64,000 bases of DNA from Piscicola geometra (GCA_943735955.1 OX030960.1:444397-508396), one strand, 5' to 3'. Numbered from the stretch's first letter, positions 1 through 11,067 are shown. Notes: generated from the sequence alone by a model not told the origin. Translations and numbers: made by a program.

Positions 1-75
1 ATTCAAGAAGTAACCAAATATGATGACCCACCCAAGCAACACAGTATGTGTGTGGAAAGGTGTTATTTCAGGGTC

Positions 76-222
76 ACAGTAAAGGTGAAGGTCAAGGTGA
101 AGGTCAAAAGGAGAGTCAAGGTGAGGGTCAAGGTGAAGGTCAAGGTCAAAAAGAGGGTCAAGGTCGAAAAGAGGGTCAAGGTGAAGGTCAGGGTCAGAGT
201 AATGGTCAAGTTGAAGATGAAG
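76..222. repeat. Hexamer-based tandem repeat (GGTCAA/GGTGAA)
   Basis: Direct repeats of GGTCAA and GGTGAA alternate, giving an imperfect 6/12-bp periodicity. The open frame of alternating Val and Lys across it is an effect of a period divisible by three. Confidence 0.9.
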
Positions 223-349
223 GTTAGCACTTGGCACTTTCGACAGAGCTGAACAAGGTGTTGATGCGCTTGCTGGAGGAGAGAGAGCAACGCTGCATCG
301 TTCAAGACTCCATCCTCGTCGACGTTGAAGACTTCACCAGGTGTTTGTT

Positions 350-450
350 GTGCCTTGATGGTGCTTTGATGGTGCCTTGATGGAGGGGTGGTGTATGCCT
401 TGATGGAGGGGTGGTGTATGCCTTGATGGAGGGGTGGTGTATGCCTTGAT
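350..450. repeat. 23-bp minisatellite, about 4 copies
   Basis: The unit TGATGGAGGGGTGGTGTATG plus CCT recurs head to tail about four times, ending in a run of G. Confidence 0.85.
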
Positions 451-1129
451 GAGGGGGGGGGGGGGTTGATGGGCTGGTGGGTGGTTGGTAAAGTTGGATT
501 AGTTTCGTAATTGGAAGGGGTCTGCGTGGGGCGTCAACAAAGTGGTTGTGCGTGCTGTAATGAGTGGTGGTGTTCATCGTTGCACTATTCAACACCAAGA
601 CTTGCCGAGGAGTGGGAGTACAAAAAGATGCTGCATCATAACAACAACAACAACAATGACAACAACAATATTAACTATATTGCTTGTTGCATTCATGGCA
701 CTGATAAGAACCAGAGCTATAAATAAAATTAAATTATAATTATAATGATAAAGTATTGAGAAACTATAAAATAATAATAATAATAATAAGGTCTGCATGA
801 GGCGTCTGCATCTCTCCGACGTGCCATGCTATTATTCGTCAGTAATGCAAATGCAAATACGGACACTAAGAACAAATAATAAGAACAAGTAATAATGTTA
901 ATAGAAACAATAATCATTACTGTCATTGGAAAGAGTTTCAGCATCAGGATTGAATCTCCCTTGTCGATCATCGCTATGCAAGCTTTTGTATTTCATCATC
1001 ATCATTATCTTCATCATCATCAGCATCACATTCGTTCTTGTGTGCATGTATGTGGAGGGGGCATCGTGTGACGGCATCATCCACGCCTGAATTCCCTCGT
1101 GGAGCCTCGATTGCCTCCTCCAATGCGCT

Positions 1130-1200
1130 CAAGCCTGCCCCCTTCTGCCTGCCCCCTTCTGCCTGCACCCTTCTGCCTGCACCCTTCTGCCTGCACCTGC
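1130..1200. repeat. 14-bp minisatellite (TTCTGCCTGCACCC)
   Basis: Five head-to-tail copies of a C-rich 14-mer are visible, with CCCC/ACCC variants. Confidence 0.85.
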
Positions 1201-1284
1201 TTGCTTGTGTCTTCGGCTTCCTCGTTGTCTCTTGTGAATGTCTTGCTTCGGTTGAACGTGTGCCTGGTGTGTAACAACTGTCGG

Positions 1285-1403
1285 CTTGACGAACGCTTAA
1301 TGGTGCTAGCTTCAAGTGCGACCAACGCCCATTGTCGCGAATTTAAGATATTTCATCTAAGTGGCCTAGAAGCCCTTTTTTGTTACACGCCACTATAATA
1401 AGA
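1285..1403 (+). mobile_element. 5'-truncated tRNA-derived SINE (family A, decayed)
   Basis: The stretch aligns by eye to the 3' two thirds of the SINEs at 1882 and 10719. Shared blocks are TTCAAGTGCGACCAA, GTGGCCTAGAAGCCC and the terminal ACGCCACTATAATAA. The A box is missing. Confidence 0.65.
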
Positions 1404-1516
1404 CTTTTCTTTATTGTTATTATTATTTTTGTTTTACTTTTCATTTTGTTCGAACGACTTGACACTGGTGCCTTTCAACTGCTGCTTCTCAGCGCTCTGC
1501 CGCTCATGCAACTGCT

Positions 1517-1617
1517 GCCTTACAACCTTGTTCCATGCCGCCTTACAACCTTGTTCCATGCTGCCTTACAACCTTGTTCCATGCCGCCTTACAACCTTGT
1601 TCCATGCCGCCTTGTCT
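1517..1617. repeat. 23-bp minisatellite, 4-5 copies
   Basis: The unit CTTACAACCTTGTTCCATGC plus CGC is repeated head to tail with one GC/CT variant. Confidence 0.9.
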
Positions 1618-1881
1618 AACCTTCTTTAACTTTTCAGACGCATTGCGCCAATGTTCTTCAGTGTTCATCATATTTCGAACCAATGAATTGTCATTCTTCG
1701 AAAATTCAGAAATTACACTATTAAAACTGCTGTATGTGATTATCATTCATTTCAAACTCGTCAAATCAATTATACAAAAGTTAACCTTTAAACATCAGTC
1801 AACAAAGTAATCTTCGTGACAGCATGGTCAAATAGACGCATCGCATATCCTCAGTAAAAAATGAACTTTTTAGAGCCATAG

Positions 1882-2062
1882 TGAACGGGTAGCCGAGTCG
1901 ATAACGACTCTCCGCATGACCAATAATGAAAGGTCCTAGGTTCAAGTGCAACCAATGCCCTAGTAACCCAAAGGCGCAAATGAAATATGCAGCTAAGTGG
2001 CCTGGAAGCCCGTTTGGGTTATACTCCACTATAATAATGCTCGTCATTAGTATTATTATAGT
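1882..2062 (+). mobile_element. tRNA-derived SINE, family A, full length
   Basis: The head has RNA polymerase III internal promoter boxes: A box TAGCCGAGTCG at 1890-1900 fits TRGYNNANNNG exactly, and the B box GTTCAAGTG at 1940-1948 fits GWTCRANNC at eight of nine positions. A non-tRNA body with GTGGCCTGGAAGCCCG follows, then a tail of ATT/ATA triplets. A close second copy at 10719 defines the family. SINEs depend on a LINE; the ATT-rich tail resembles the LINE 3' end at about 5990, which may point to the partner, but this is inference. Confidence 0.8.
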
Positions 2063-3763
2063 GACCTATAATATTATATCTATTATATATTATATATATT
2101 ATATTTTAGAATTTCCATGTATTTTGGTAAGTACTGTAAGTACTGGCCGACAAATGGAAACAACTTTTACGCAAATGAAACATGGGTAGGTGATTTTTCA
2201 TAAAACTGAATCTGAAAATGTAATCCACTTTTACACATCGCCCTCAATTTTTTTAAGCCATCAAAGATATTCTTCTATTACAATGAACCATATATATATA
2301 GTATATTACCATATGTCTATGCAATGAACAATACAACAATTCAAATTTTTGTATAGATATGAAATATTCTGTAAATCGTAGCCTCACTTCTTATTATATA
2401 TGTCAACAACAAAAAATTAATAAAATACAACAGTAAATAAAACACAGTTATTTAAGACTAAAATTTGTAAACTAATGACCCAGGGTAAATTACTTCTTTC
2501 CCTTGTGCACTGTAGGGGGTTTAGGTTAGAAACGGTTCTCATAATGTATGCAAATGAGATTAACGATTGACAAGTTTCCAATGTTTAAATAACTATTCTA
2601 AAAAAACGGTAATAGTAATAGGCAAAATAGAATACTTTAAATTTAAAAGATATTTTCCCCCATATTACATTTTGTTGATGACTTCAATTCATTCTACTAA
2701 AATGGAAACATATTTTGAAACAAATTTTTAAGACAATCTTTTGTTCTTATTGAATTTTTTAATTCTTTCAATAGTAAAGATTCTTGAAAAATGTGTAAAA
2801 TTCTCATAATTAGAGCTTGACGAACAAGAGAAATCTTCTATGATAAACTTACTTCAATTGAAGTCACAGAAGTTTCAAGCATTAACTGTTAATGATTAAC
2901 AGAGAAAAATCATCCGCCATCACTATCATTATCATAATCTCAACAGTCTTTTTCATTAGCAAGTAACTACCATGTCGGTACCCGGTCCAACTTCTATTGC
3001 AAACTCGCCTAGAAGTATTGTAAAAAAAGAAAGAAAATTTTCCCCAAAAAGTTTAGCGAAGCACTGACTAGAGAAACTACTTTTCTACATGAGTGATGCA
3101 ATCAGTAAGAATCAGGGAATTCCTTGCGCTAGGAATTCCCTGTACAATTCTTTCATTCTTAGTGGGCTTAGTGAGCATTGTCTACCATTTGTAAGCTACT
3201 AGTCACGCCTTGCATTTGGAAGTTACTCAACTCTATCTTATTAGCTATATTTGTATTAGTTATATATTAAAAATCATATATGCCATGTATTTCAGCTTTC
3301 TTAAGACGCTCTGAAAAGAAGACAATGGAACGCTGCTGGTTGAATTCAAGTTCTATTTATGTTATTCTTTTCGAGTTCTCTCTGAATGACTGCGAAGTGA
3401 ATATAAATAAATTCTTGATAGACTGGATCCATCTTAAGATGCAACGAGTGATCTCCTAGGGGTTAGTTGTTAAAGAATTGTCGAAATATTATTAGTTGAT
3501 AGCGTTTTAAAGACACTTCTCCTAAACGACAAGAAAAAGAAAGTAGAGTGCTTTTCTCTCATAAGATAGGTTTTACATTGAGTTTAAAATACCACCATGA
3601 AATATAAATATAATACAATAATATGTAAAAACGTGCTGTTTTAAAAACATCTCATTTATGAACAAAGACATCAACATATTTCAACTTATTAACCAGTAAA
3701 AAATATCAGTGAGGGAACAACGGAAGTAAATCGGTTCTTTTTAACCAACCGACTTCTCAAGAA
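2063..3763. other. AT-rich intergenic DNA upstream of the lectin gene
   Basis: I see no exon or recognisable repeat except the inverted repeat at 3113-3142. Presumably it contains the promoter of the lectin-like gene starting at 3764. No clear TATA box is placed at a suitable distance from that ATG. Confidence 0.5.
3113..3142. repeat. Perfect 11-bp inverted repeat, 8-nt loop
   Basis: CAGGGAATTCC at 3113-3123 and GGAATTCCCTG at 3132-3142 are exact reverse complements around TTGCGCTA. They could form a DNA cruciform or RNA hairpin. Confidence 0.85.
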
Positions 3764-4067
3764 ATGAAGCCACTACTGCCTGCTTTCCTGTTGCTTTGGT
3801 TGACAATTGTGGACTCTCAACGAGCATCCTCCTGCTACAGGAACCACTGCATCTTCAGCGACTTTGTTGGGACAGAAGACCTTCGGGTGGCAAGGGGAGA
3901 GTGTTGGGACAAAAAAGGGTGGCTCGTGGAGTTGTATGACCAAGATACGATTGATTTATTCAGTCAATTTGTAGTAGCTTATAAAGAAAATTTCAAAAAT
4001 GATGAGATGAAAATTCATGTGAATTTTGAATCTGATTCGTCTGGATGGATCTGGGTAAACGACCAGA
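3764..4067 (+). CDS. C-type-lectin-like receptor, exon 1 (signal peptide + first part of CTLD1)
   Basis: The start at 3764 has A at -3 (AAGAAATG) and opens with a signal peptide of Met, Lys, Pro and a Leu-rich core, likely cleaved near the DSQR residues 18-21. The mature part begins with Cys residues (SCYRNHC), then a CTLD-like segment with an ECWDKKGWLVEL helix region and the W-x-W motif SGWIWVNDQ. The ORF continues to 4105, but I place the donor at GTGGGT 4068, because it ends in phase 1 and joins exon 2 at 4185 (also phase 1) inside the CTLD fold. CTLDs bind sugars or proteins outside the cell. No calcium-binding EPN/QPD motif is seen in this half. Donor GTAAAC at 4055 is an alternative but is in phase 0. 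The function is uncertain beyond being lectin-like. Confidence 0.7.
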
Positions 4068-4184
4068 GTGGGTGTATTGTTCTTTTTAGGCTTTTTGCAT
4101 TCTAAATATTATAGACATAAATTTAAAACTATAATTGAATACTATGTATCATTTATTTGAGTTGATTATATGCCATTTTCACAG

Positions 4185-6012
4185 AAGCAAGTGATGAAAG
4201 TATTCATATCCTTACTAATGACTTCAGTTTTGGGAAGATTTACCCAGCTAAAAATGGTAGCTGCTACTATAAAGCAACATACGGAGAAACTAGGCTTCGG
4301 CACGAAGACATCGCCCATAGATCCTTTTCCTCACCAAGTTATAAGACAATGTAGCTCAATATTGTCAAAAGCCATCTCACAGCTCGTCAACTTATCTTTC
4401 CAAGAAGGATGTTTTCCATCTACTTTCAAAGCAGCCCAAATTACACCAATATTAAAGAAAGCCAACCTCGACACAACCAATCCAGCAAATTATCGACCTA
4501 TTTCCAACCTGTCCACCATATCAAAAATTATGGAAAGGGCCGTATTAAAACAACTACAACCTCACATCACCTCCAATCCAAACTATCCCAGTCACCAATC
4601 AGCCTATAGACCTTACCACTCTACAGAAACAGCCCTACTTCATCTAACTGACCACATTTTCAACGGATGCGACTCAAAAAATACCACCCTCCTCGCATCA
4701 CTCGACCTATCAGCAGCCTTCGACACCATCAGCCATTCCATCCTCATAAACAGACTTCATAAAGAATTTGGAGTTGATGGAACAGCTTTAAACTGGCTGT
4801 CATCTTATTTAGAAAATAGACATTATCAAGTTAAATTAGGTACACACATCTCATCACCAACCAATATACAACACGGCGTTCCTCATGGCTCTGTTCTTGG
4901 ACCGCTTCTTTTCACCACATACATCTCACCTATCTCAAATATAGTCAACCAATTCAATATAACCTACCATAAATATGCTGATGATATACAACTTCTTCAA
5001 TTCATCACACCTAATACATCCAACCAAGCTACTAGTAACCTCACATCTTGCATACAAACCATGGAAACTTGGTTTCTCAATAACTATCTCCAGTTTAACA
5101 CCACTAAATCAGAAATAATAAAACTAGGCACCCCTTATCAATTAAATAGTTTAAACACAATATCATCTGTCAACATCAACTCAGATAAAATCCCCATCAA
5201 TAACACTCTCAAAATACTCGGAGTCACCCTAGACAGCAAACTCACTTTCAAAAACCACATCACATCTATCATCCAATCATCACACTACCATCTCAAAGCA
5301 ATCAAACACATACGCCCATTCATTACTACTGATCTCTCCGCCTCACTTTCCCGATGTCTAATACTAAGCAGACTTGACTACTGTAACTCGCTATTATATA
5401 ATATCACCAATCAAGAAAGAAATCGTCTACAGTCAGTTTTAAACAAGGCGGCTAGAATCACACTCAACTGTGATTACCCAGGCCATCACCTTGTTCAATC
5501 ATCAAATGATAATCTTATAAAACTTCACTGGCTTCCTATAGACTTTCGAATATCCTTTAAAATAGCCATCACCACATTCAAAATTCTTCAAACCTCAATA
5601 CCGTCATATCTCAGCAAACTCATAACTAAAAAAACATCAAACAAACAACTGCGTTCATTTTCATCTCTTCTCCTCAACCAAGAATCCACTACAAACAACA
5701 TCTCAAAAAGAGCTTTCCGTCACGCAGCTCCAACAACTTGGAATGCCCTTCCACCTGCACTTCGAAGCATCAACCAATTTTCGACTTTCAAAGCCAAACT
5801 GAAAACTCATTACTTTAACTTAGCCTATCATTCTTAATAATTACTCCATGCTACTCTTTGCTCTCCTTTTCATAACATTACTATTATAATTATTTAACAT
5901 TACTATTATAATTATTTTTATTTCTTTATTGCATTACGACGCAGTGAAAGCGCTTCAGTTGCGTGCCCGAGCGCTATACAAAAATGACAATTATTATTAT
6001 TATGTCAGAAAA
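4185..6012 (+). pseudogene. CTLD1 second exon split by a LINE insertion
   Basis: A strong acceptor (CCATTTTCACAG) at 4171-4184 opens a phase-1 exon reading ASDESIHILTND, then FGKIYPAKNGSCYYK and ATYGETRLRHED. This is the last part of a CTLD up to its penultimate cysteines. Near 4315 the reading becomes LINE reverse transcriptase. After the LINE tail, 6003-6012 reads Cys-Gln-Lys plus one base and then a consensus donor GTAAGT. This matches the end of the paralogous exon at 11519-11659 (V-C-R-N then GTGAGT, same phase). I read this as one exon with a 1.7-kb LINE inserted near its 3' end. In the CTLD frame a stop appears at about 4351, so CTLD1 is broken unless the exon is skipped. Skipping keeps the frame, since all introns are phase 1. 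Confidence 0.65.
4315..6002 (+). mobile_element. 5'-truncated L2/CR1-like LINE with open reverse transcriptase frame
   Basis: The open frame to 5837 encodes a non-LTR reverse transcriptase: SPIDPFP entry segment, NYRPISNLSTISKIMER, LDLSAAFDTISH (palm A), HGVPHGSVLGPLLF (palm B), the catalytic YADD in KYADDIQLL, and the C-terminal LHWLPIDFRISFK and RAFRHAAPTTWNALPPALR blocks typical of L2/CR1. Endonuclease and N-terminal parts are absent, so it is 5'-truncated. The 3' UTR ends GAGCGCTATACAAAA and an ATT repeat, as L2-like elements do. The frame has no stop, so the insertion looks fairly recent. The ATG at 4170 belongs to the host exon in another frame, not to the LINE. Confidence 0.85.
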
Positions 6013-6402
6013 GTAAGTCTCGCTTACTTAAAAGGATGAAACCATTCGGTATTTACCTTTATTTGCCCGCACCCCTTTTTAGTCAACATACAAGAATTAT
6101 TTTTGATCACGTAACCTTTTCGCTTCAATTAAAAGATGGGAAAGAAAACTTTTAGATTTCAAACCTATGTTCCCAAAGTGGAACATTGGGTCACTTCATT
6201 AGTAAGTTACACAAATAGAACAAAAGCAAAAAAATTGCATAAAAATAAAAAATCGTAGAGAAAAACATTCGTATTATAATGTCTAAATGATTTCCTAGCA
6301 GTAATAATCAGAGTCATAATCATTTTGTATTGTGATACAGTTGAAAAAATATTTCATGCAACCGTTTATCGCATTTCATACACTTCTTTCTTGTATTTTT
6401 AC
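6013..6402. other. Lectin gene intron, unique part
   Basis: AT-rich intron sequence runs between the GTAAGT donor at 6013 and the hAT element at 6403. Nothing coding is seen. The last eight bases (ATTTTTAC, 6395-6402) are the target-site duplication of that hAT. Confidence 0.5.
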
Positions 6403-6502
6403 TAGAGTTGTGCTTTAATCTACGTTAACTTTCGATTAAGGCGTTAATCAATTAACGACCATAAAAATGTTTAATGCCGTTGAATATTTTAAAGAATTTA
6501 TA

Positions 6503-6862
6503 AAAATTAACGCATTTATAGCAAATTAACGCATTTATAAAAAATTAACGCATTTATAAAAATTAACGCATTTATAAAAAATTAACGCATTTATAAAAAA
6601 TTAACGCATTTATAAAAAATTAACGCATTTATGAAAAATTAACGCATTTATAAAAAATTAACGCATTTATAAAAAATTAACGCATTTATAAAAAATTAAC
6701 GCATTTATAAAAAATTAACGCATTTATAAAAAATTAACGCATTTATAAAAAATTAACGCATTTATAAAAAATTAACGCATTTATAAAAAATTAACGCATT
6801 TATAAAAAATTAACTCATTTATAAAAAATTAACGCATTTATAAAAAATTAACGCATTTAAGA
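6503..6862. repeat. 19-bp tandem array inside hAT copy A
   Basis: About nineteen copies of AAAAAATTAACGCATTTAT run head to tail with few changes (one GACTCATT-type variant, some length wobble of the A run). The core TTAACGC also occurs in the ends of this transposon family (GCGTTAAT near 6440 and near 49980). Confidence 0.9.
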
Positions 6863-7388
6863 ATTTTGATAAATTTAAACTCATGCAAATTGAACTGTTT
6901 TTTACTGTCTTGGTTACATTGTCAGCAAGTGAACACAAACACTACTAATTTACTGTCAACAGAAGAATGGGCAAAATTTCATTTAATCAAAGAATTTCTC
7001 ACTTCTTGAATATTTGCAACAGAACTTCTAGGGGATGAAAGTACTTGAAATTTTCAATAGTGACATTTGCAATATGTCACTTTACACAATAAATATGCAC
7101 TTCAGAAGATGATCCAGCTCATGTCATTCGTTTCACACACACAAATTTATTCCCAAATTGAAGCAAAGAATGAATAATCAGAATATCCAATGGTCAAGAA
7201 TTGCCACATCATAAGACCCTCGATTTTAAAAAATTTTTCCAAAAAATGAAAGAGTTAAAGAAACTATAAAAAATTCAAAAACTATACAGCCTTCAACAAA
7301 CAAAAGACCTCAATCATATGTAACTTCAGGTTCTGAAGATGAAGATACCTCAATGATTACAAAGTAAATCATTAAACGTTATAGAAAA

Positions 7389-7610
7389 GAATCTGAGGTA
7401 GGCTTTGAGAGTTGGCAACAACACGAAGGGGCATATCCGTCTCTTGCGAAACTGGCAAAGAAGTATTTGTCATCTCCTGCAAGTACAGTTCCATGTGAAC
7501 GTCTATTCAGCTTGCCAGGGCACATAGTTAGCAAGAAAAGAGTCTCTGTAGATCCAACTAATGTTGAAAAACTTGTTTGCTTGAGTAACTGGCTCAAAAA
7601 GGATATGTGA
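7389..7610 (+). pseudogene. hAT transposase C-terminal dimerisation domain remnant
   Basis: The frame reads 73 codons to a TGA with the hallmark hAT dimerisation block: YPSLAKLAKKYLSSPAS, then TVPCERLFSLPGHIVSKKR and VEKLVCLSNWL. This is the conserved C-terminal end of ZBED/hAT transposases. Upstream, an acidic TSGSEDEDTS stretch probably belongs to the same protein but is followed by a stop at about 7365. The N-terminal BED finger and the catalytic core are not found, so the protein is dead. Confidence 0.8.
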
Positions 7611-7883
7611 AAATTTAATTTTCTATCATTTATAGATTCATTTTTTTCTTTAAAATGTGGATTAATTTTATACAAAGATTCTTATAAAAATGTTATTACA
7701 TTTGTAAGAATTTAAAAAAAACTATTTATCTCAATGTCACAATGTGACATAATTTAATTTTTAGAATTTTAGAATAAAGAATTTTAATCGTGCGTTAATC
7801 GTATTAAAAATACGATTAAAACTTATAGTCGAACGATTAACGGCGATTAAAATGTTTAATCGTGGAACAGCTTTAATTTTTAC

Positions 7884-8684
7884 TACAATGAGCACAACGA
7901 CCTTGTGAAGTTGAACGAATTAAGTGTTGAAACCCATCGTATTTTATGAAAAAAAATGTGGTGGAAGTTGGACTTCCCAATCGTAGTCGAGCAATAGATC
8001 TCAACAAACCTGAAACTATTTCACGTCGAAATGTTAAGTGATTTAGCCTATCCGATGAAAGAACATTCCAATGAATTTTCCATGCCACAATCACAGCAGT
8101 AAGGATTCCACTACCATTTCTTGTCTTTCATTCTTAGTCTATGTGCCGAGAGAAATTCATCACACAGATCAACTCCTCCCATGCCACCAGTATATTTTGC
8201 TAATGTCCTGGTTTGAAATACTTTAATTTTCTTATTGGCACATGGCGTTTATCCCTTGCCACCGGATTCACACTTTCAAAGTTTGATGCCTAGGTTACCA
8301 ACTTATTATTTACATGCAACCATCTTACAAAACAAACTTTGCCGTCACAACACTGGTACTTTTCCTTCTCAGCCTTGCTAAATTCCCGCTTCTTCGGTAA
8401 GAGGCATCACAAAATAAAGTTTCGAAACAAAGTTTGTGATGTTCTTTGACTGGAATCAACAAAACTCTGTCTCACATGGCTTCCAAGCAATCTGTGTTCT
8501 GTTCGGTCAGTTTTGCTGCAGCAAATACCATCAGCCGAACACCACATCCAGTGTGTATCCAACTTTTATTTGCTTACCACGAATAAACATTTTAGCTACT
8601 TGGTGTCTGTAGTATGAAACTATGGATTAATGAATACCCAGCTTGTTATCGCAAAAGCCTAACTGTTTGAAAGCTATTTACAAT
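7884..8684. other. Intron sequence without recognisable feature
   Basis: I see no exon with convincing splice sites on either strand. The sequence is less AT-rich than its surroundings, so an old unrecognised repeat is possible. Confidence 0.4.
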
Positions 8685-9977
8685 TTATATTATATTATAT
8701 TATATTATATTATATTATATTATATTATATTATATTATATTATATTATATTATATTATATTATATTATATTATATTATATTATATTATATTATATTATAT
8801 TATATTATATTATATTATATTATATTATATTATATTATATTATATTATATTATATTATATTATATTATATTATATTATATTATATTATATTATATTATAT
8901 TATATTATATTATATTATATTATATTATATTATATTATATTATATTATATTATATTATATTATATTATATTATATTATATTATATTATATTATATTATAT
9001 TATATTATATTATATTATATTATATTATATTATATTATATTATATTATATTATATTATATTATATTATATTATATTATATTATATTATATTATATTATAT
9101 TATATTATATTATATTATATTATATTATATTATATTATATTATATTATATTATATTATATTATATTATATTATATTATATTATATTATATTATATTATAT
9201 TATATTATATTATATTATATTATATTATATTATATTATATTATATTATATTATATTATATTATATTATATTATATTATATTATATTATATTATATTATAT
9301 TATATTATATTATATTATATTATATTATATTATATTATATTATATTATATTATATTATATTATATTATATTATATTATATTATATTATATTATATTATAT
9401 TATATTATATTATATTATATTATATTATATTATATTATATTATATTATATTATATTATATTATATTATATTATATTATATTATATTATATTATATTATAT
9501 TATATTATATTATATTATATTATATTATATTATATTATATTATATTATATTATATTATATTATATTATATTATATTATATTATATTATATTATATTATAT
9601 TATATTATATTATATTATATTATATTATATTATATTATATTATATTATATTATATTATATTATATTATATTATATTATATTATATTATATTATATTATAT
9701 TATATTATATTATATTATATTATATTATATTATATTATATTATATTATATTATATTATATTATATTATATTATATTATATTATATTATATTATATTATAT
9801 TATATTATATTATATTATATTATATTATATTATATTATATTATATTATATTATATTATATTATATTATATTATATTATATTATATTATATTATATTATAT
9901 TATATTATATTATATTATATTATATTATATTATATTGCATTATATTATATTATATTATATTATATTATATTATATTA
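8685..9977. repeat. 1.3-kb near-perfect ATATT pentanucleotide array
   Basis: About 258 copies of TATAT/ATATT run without interruption except one A-to-G-type change near 9936 (ATTGCATTAT). The 450-codon frame across it (Leu-Tyr-Tyr-Ile-Ile) exists only because three units make 15 bases with no stop. Its homogeneity suggests recent expansion or assembly collapse. Confidence 0.97.
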
Positions 9978-10381
9978 TTGGTGATAGTTCAATAACTTTG
10001 AATACTGGAAGATTTGTATGATCAACAGAATTTTTTCAGTTTTTTTGAAGAATTTTTTTTCTAATGAGAGTGACCAAACGTCCCCAAAGAGAATCATAGC
10101 CGCAAAAATTCAGTTTTCATGAAAACAATGAAAATATGTTCCAATTTTCAAACACCTATAAAATTTTAATCAAGTAGTAACAGAAAGTAGTAACAGGACG
10201 TTGGGTTAATCAAGGTTAAACTGTGTTGCCGAGTATGTTTTTAAGCGGTTATTAATTAAAAAAGAGATTTTTCAGCTTCAATAAAACCATTTGACTTCAA
10301 GCTTAAAGTTCTTTGCATTTCAAAAATCAGTAAACTTTCTTCATAGGATTACCGTATTTCATTATCTCCCCAAACACACAG

Positions 10382-10597
10382 AAGCTTGTGCCAAAGAAGA
10401 TTCTAAATGTTATTTTACAGTGGATGAACAGATATATTGGTACAGTGCTTACAGTAGATGCCTAGAATTAGACTCCACGTTAGCAACGTTTGAATCTTTC
10501 AACATGCTGCAAACTTCAAAAATCCTGGAAGCTTTAACATTTAACTATGAACAGTGGATTGGCTTGTCTAAAGGATCATTGAAATGGTACAAAAAAA
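10382..10597 (+). CDS. Lectin-like receptor, CTLD2 first exon
   Basis: The acceptor CCAAACACACAG ends at 10381 and the donor GTAAGT starts at 10598. The exon is 216 nt, phase 1 to phase 1. It encodes a classic long-form CTLD start: EACAKEDSKCYFTVDEQ, W-Y-S-A-Y-S-R-C (the W/A/C helix), LDSTLATFES, and the WIGL core motif (YEQWIGLSKGSLKWYKK). The paired Cys at the start marks the long-form CTLD subfamily. The upstream part of the larger ORF (from 10291) is intron. Confidence 0.85.
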
Positions 10598-10718
10598 GTA
10601 AGTTTTTTCGTCTTTCTGTTTCAATCTTTTCTAACTTGATCGTTTATTTAAAGTTTTATTCAGGAATGATAAAAATTAAATAGATTTGCGGTCTTGGTGG
10701 TTTTAACCGAAAAAACAG

Positions 10719-10915
10719 GTGAACGGGTAGCTGAGTCGGCAACGACTCTCGGCTTGACCAATAATGAAAGGTCCTAGGTTCAAGTGCAACCAATGTCCTA
10801 GTAACCCAAAGGAGCAAATGAAAATATGCAGCCTAGTGGCCTGGAAGCCCGTTCTGGTTATACGCCACTAAAATAATGCTCGTTATTATTATTATTATTA
10901 TTTTTATTATTATTG
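10719..10915 (+). mobile_element. tRNA-derived SINE, family A, full length
   Basis: The A box TAGCTGAGTCG (10728-10738) and B box GTTCAAGTG (10778-10786) lie in the same spacing as the copy at 1882. The body and ATT-rich tail are nearly identical, including GTGGCCTGGAAGCCCG and TACGCCACTA. Confidence 0.85.
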
Positions 10916-11067
10916 GTTATGAAAACCAACAACGAAATCCGCTTGGTTCAACAGTTAATTTTCTGTTTTAGAAATATAATTTAAAAGCTTTGAAGTTTAT
11001 TTTAATTGCTAAAAATACATTTGTTCGCACTAACTATTGTCGGAATCTTTGCTAATTTCGTTTAAGG

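Larger units (their letters stand above)
1..1284. other. Gene-free low-complexity stretch
   Basis: No convincing exon is seen on either strand. The region holds short tandem repeats listed separately (76-222, 350-450, 1130-1200), an ACA/AAT-rich patch near 640-790 and otherwise unremarkable AT-rich DNA. The small open frames here come from the tandem repeats. Confidence 0.6.
6403..7875 (+). mobile_element. hAT DNA transposon, copy A, with 8-bp TSD
   Basis: The ends are TAGAGTTGTGCTTTAATC and the inverted GTGGAACAGCTTTA. The flanks carry a perfect 8-bp duplication ATTTTTAC (6395-6402 and 7876-7883), the size made by hAT transposases. Inside are the C-terminal transposase domain (7389-7610) and a 19-bp tandem array (6503-6862). 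A related copy in the opposite orientation lies at 47525-50021. Most of the transposase is gone, so this copy is non-autonomous. Confidence 0.85.

Noticed and set aside
1882..1960. Possible tRNA gene with good A box
   Set aside because: A nearly identical copy with the same non-tRNA body exists at 10719, so it is a SINE head.
4055..4060. GTAAAC as the donor of lectin exon 1
   Set aside because: A better match to consensus, but it leaves phase 0, whereas all other exons of the gene start in phase 1; GTGGGT at 4068 fits.
4170..4310. ATG at 4170 as the start of the LINE protein
   Set aside because: The first 45 or so codons of that frame are the host CTLD exon read out of frame; LINE homology begins near 4315.
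8643..9995. 450-codon open frame of Leu-Tyr-Tyr-Ile-Ile repeats
   Set aside because: It is the ATATT pentamer array read in frame; 15 bases contain no stop. No gene context.
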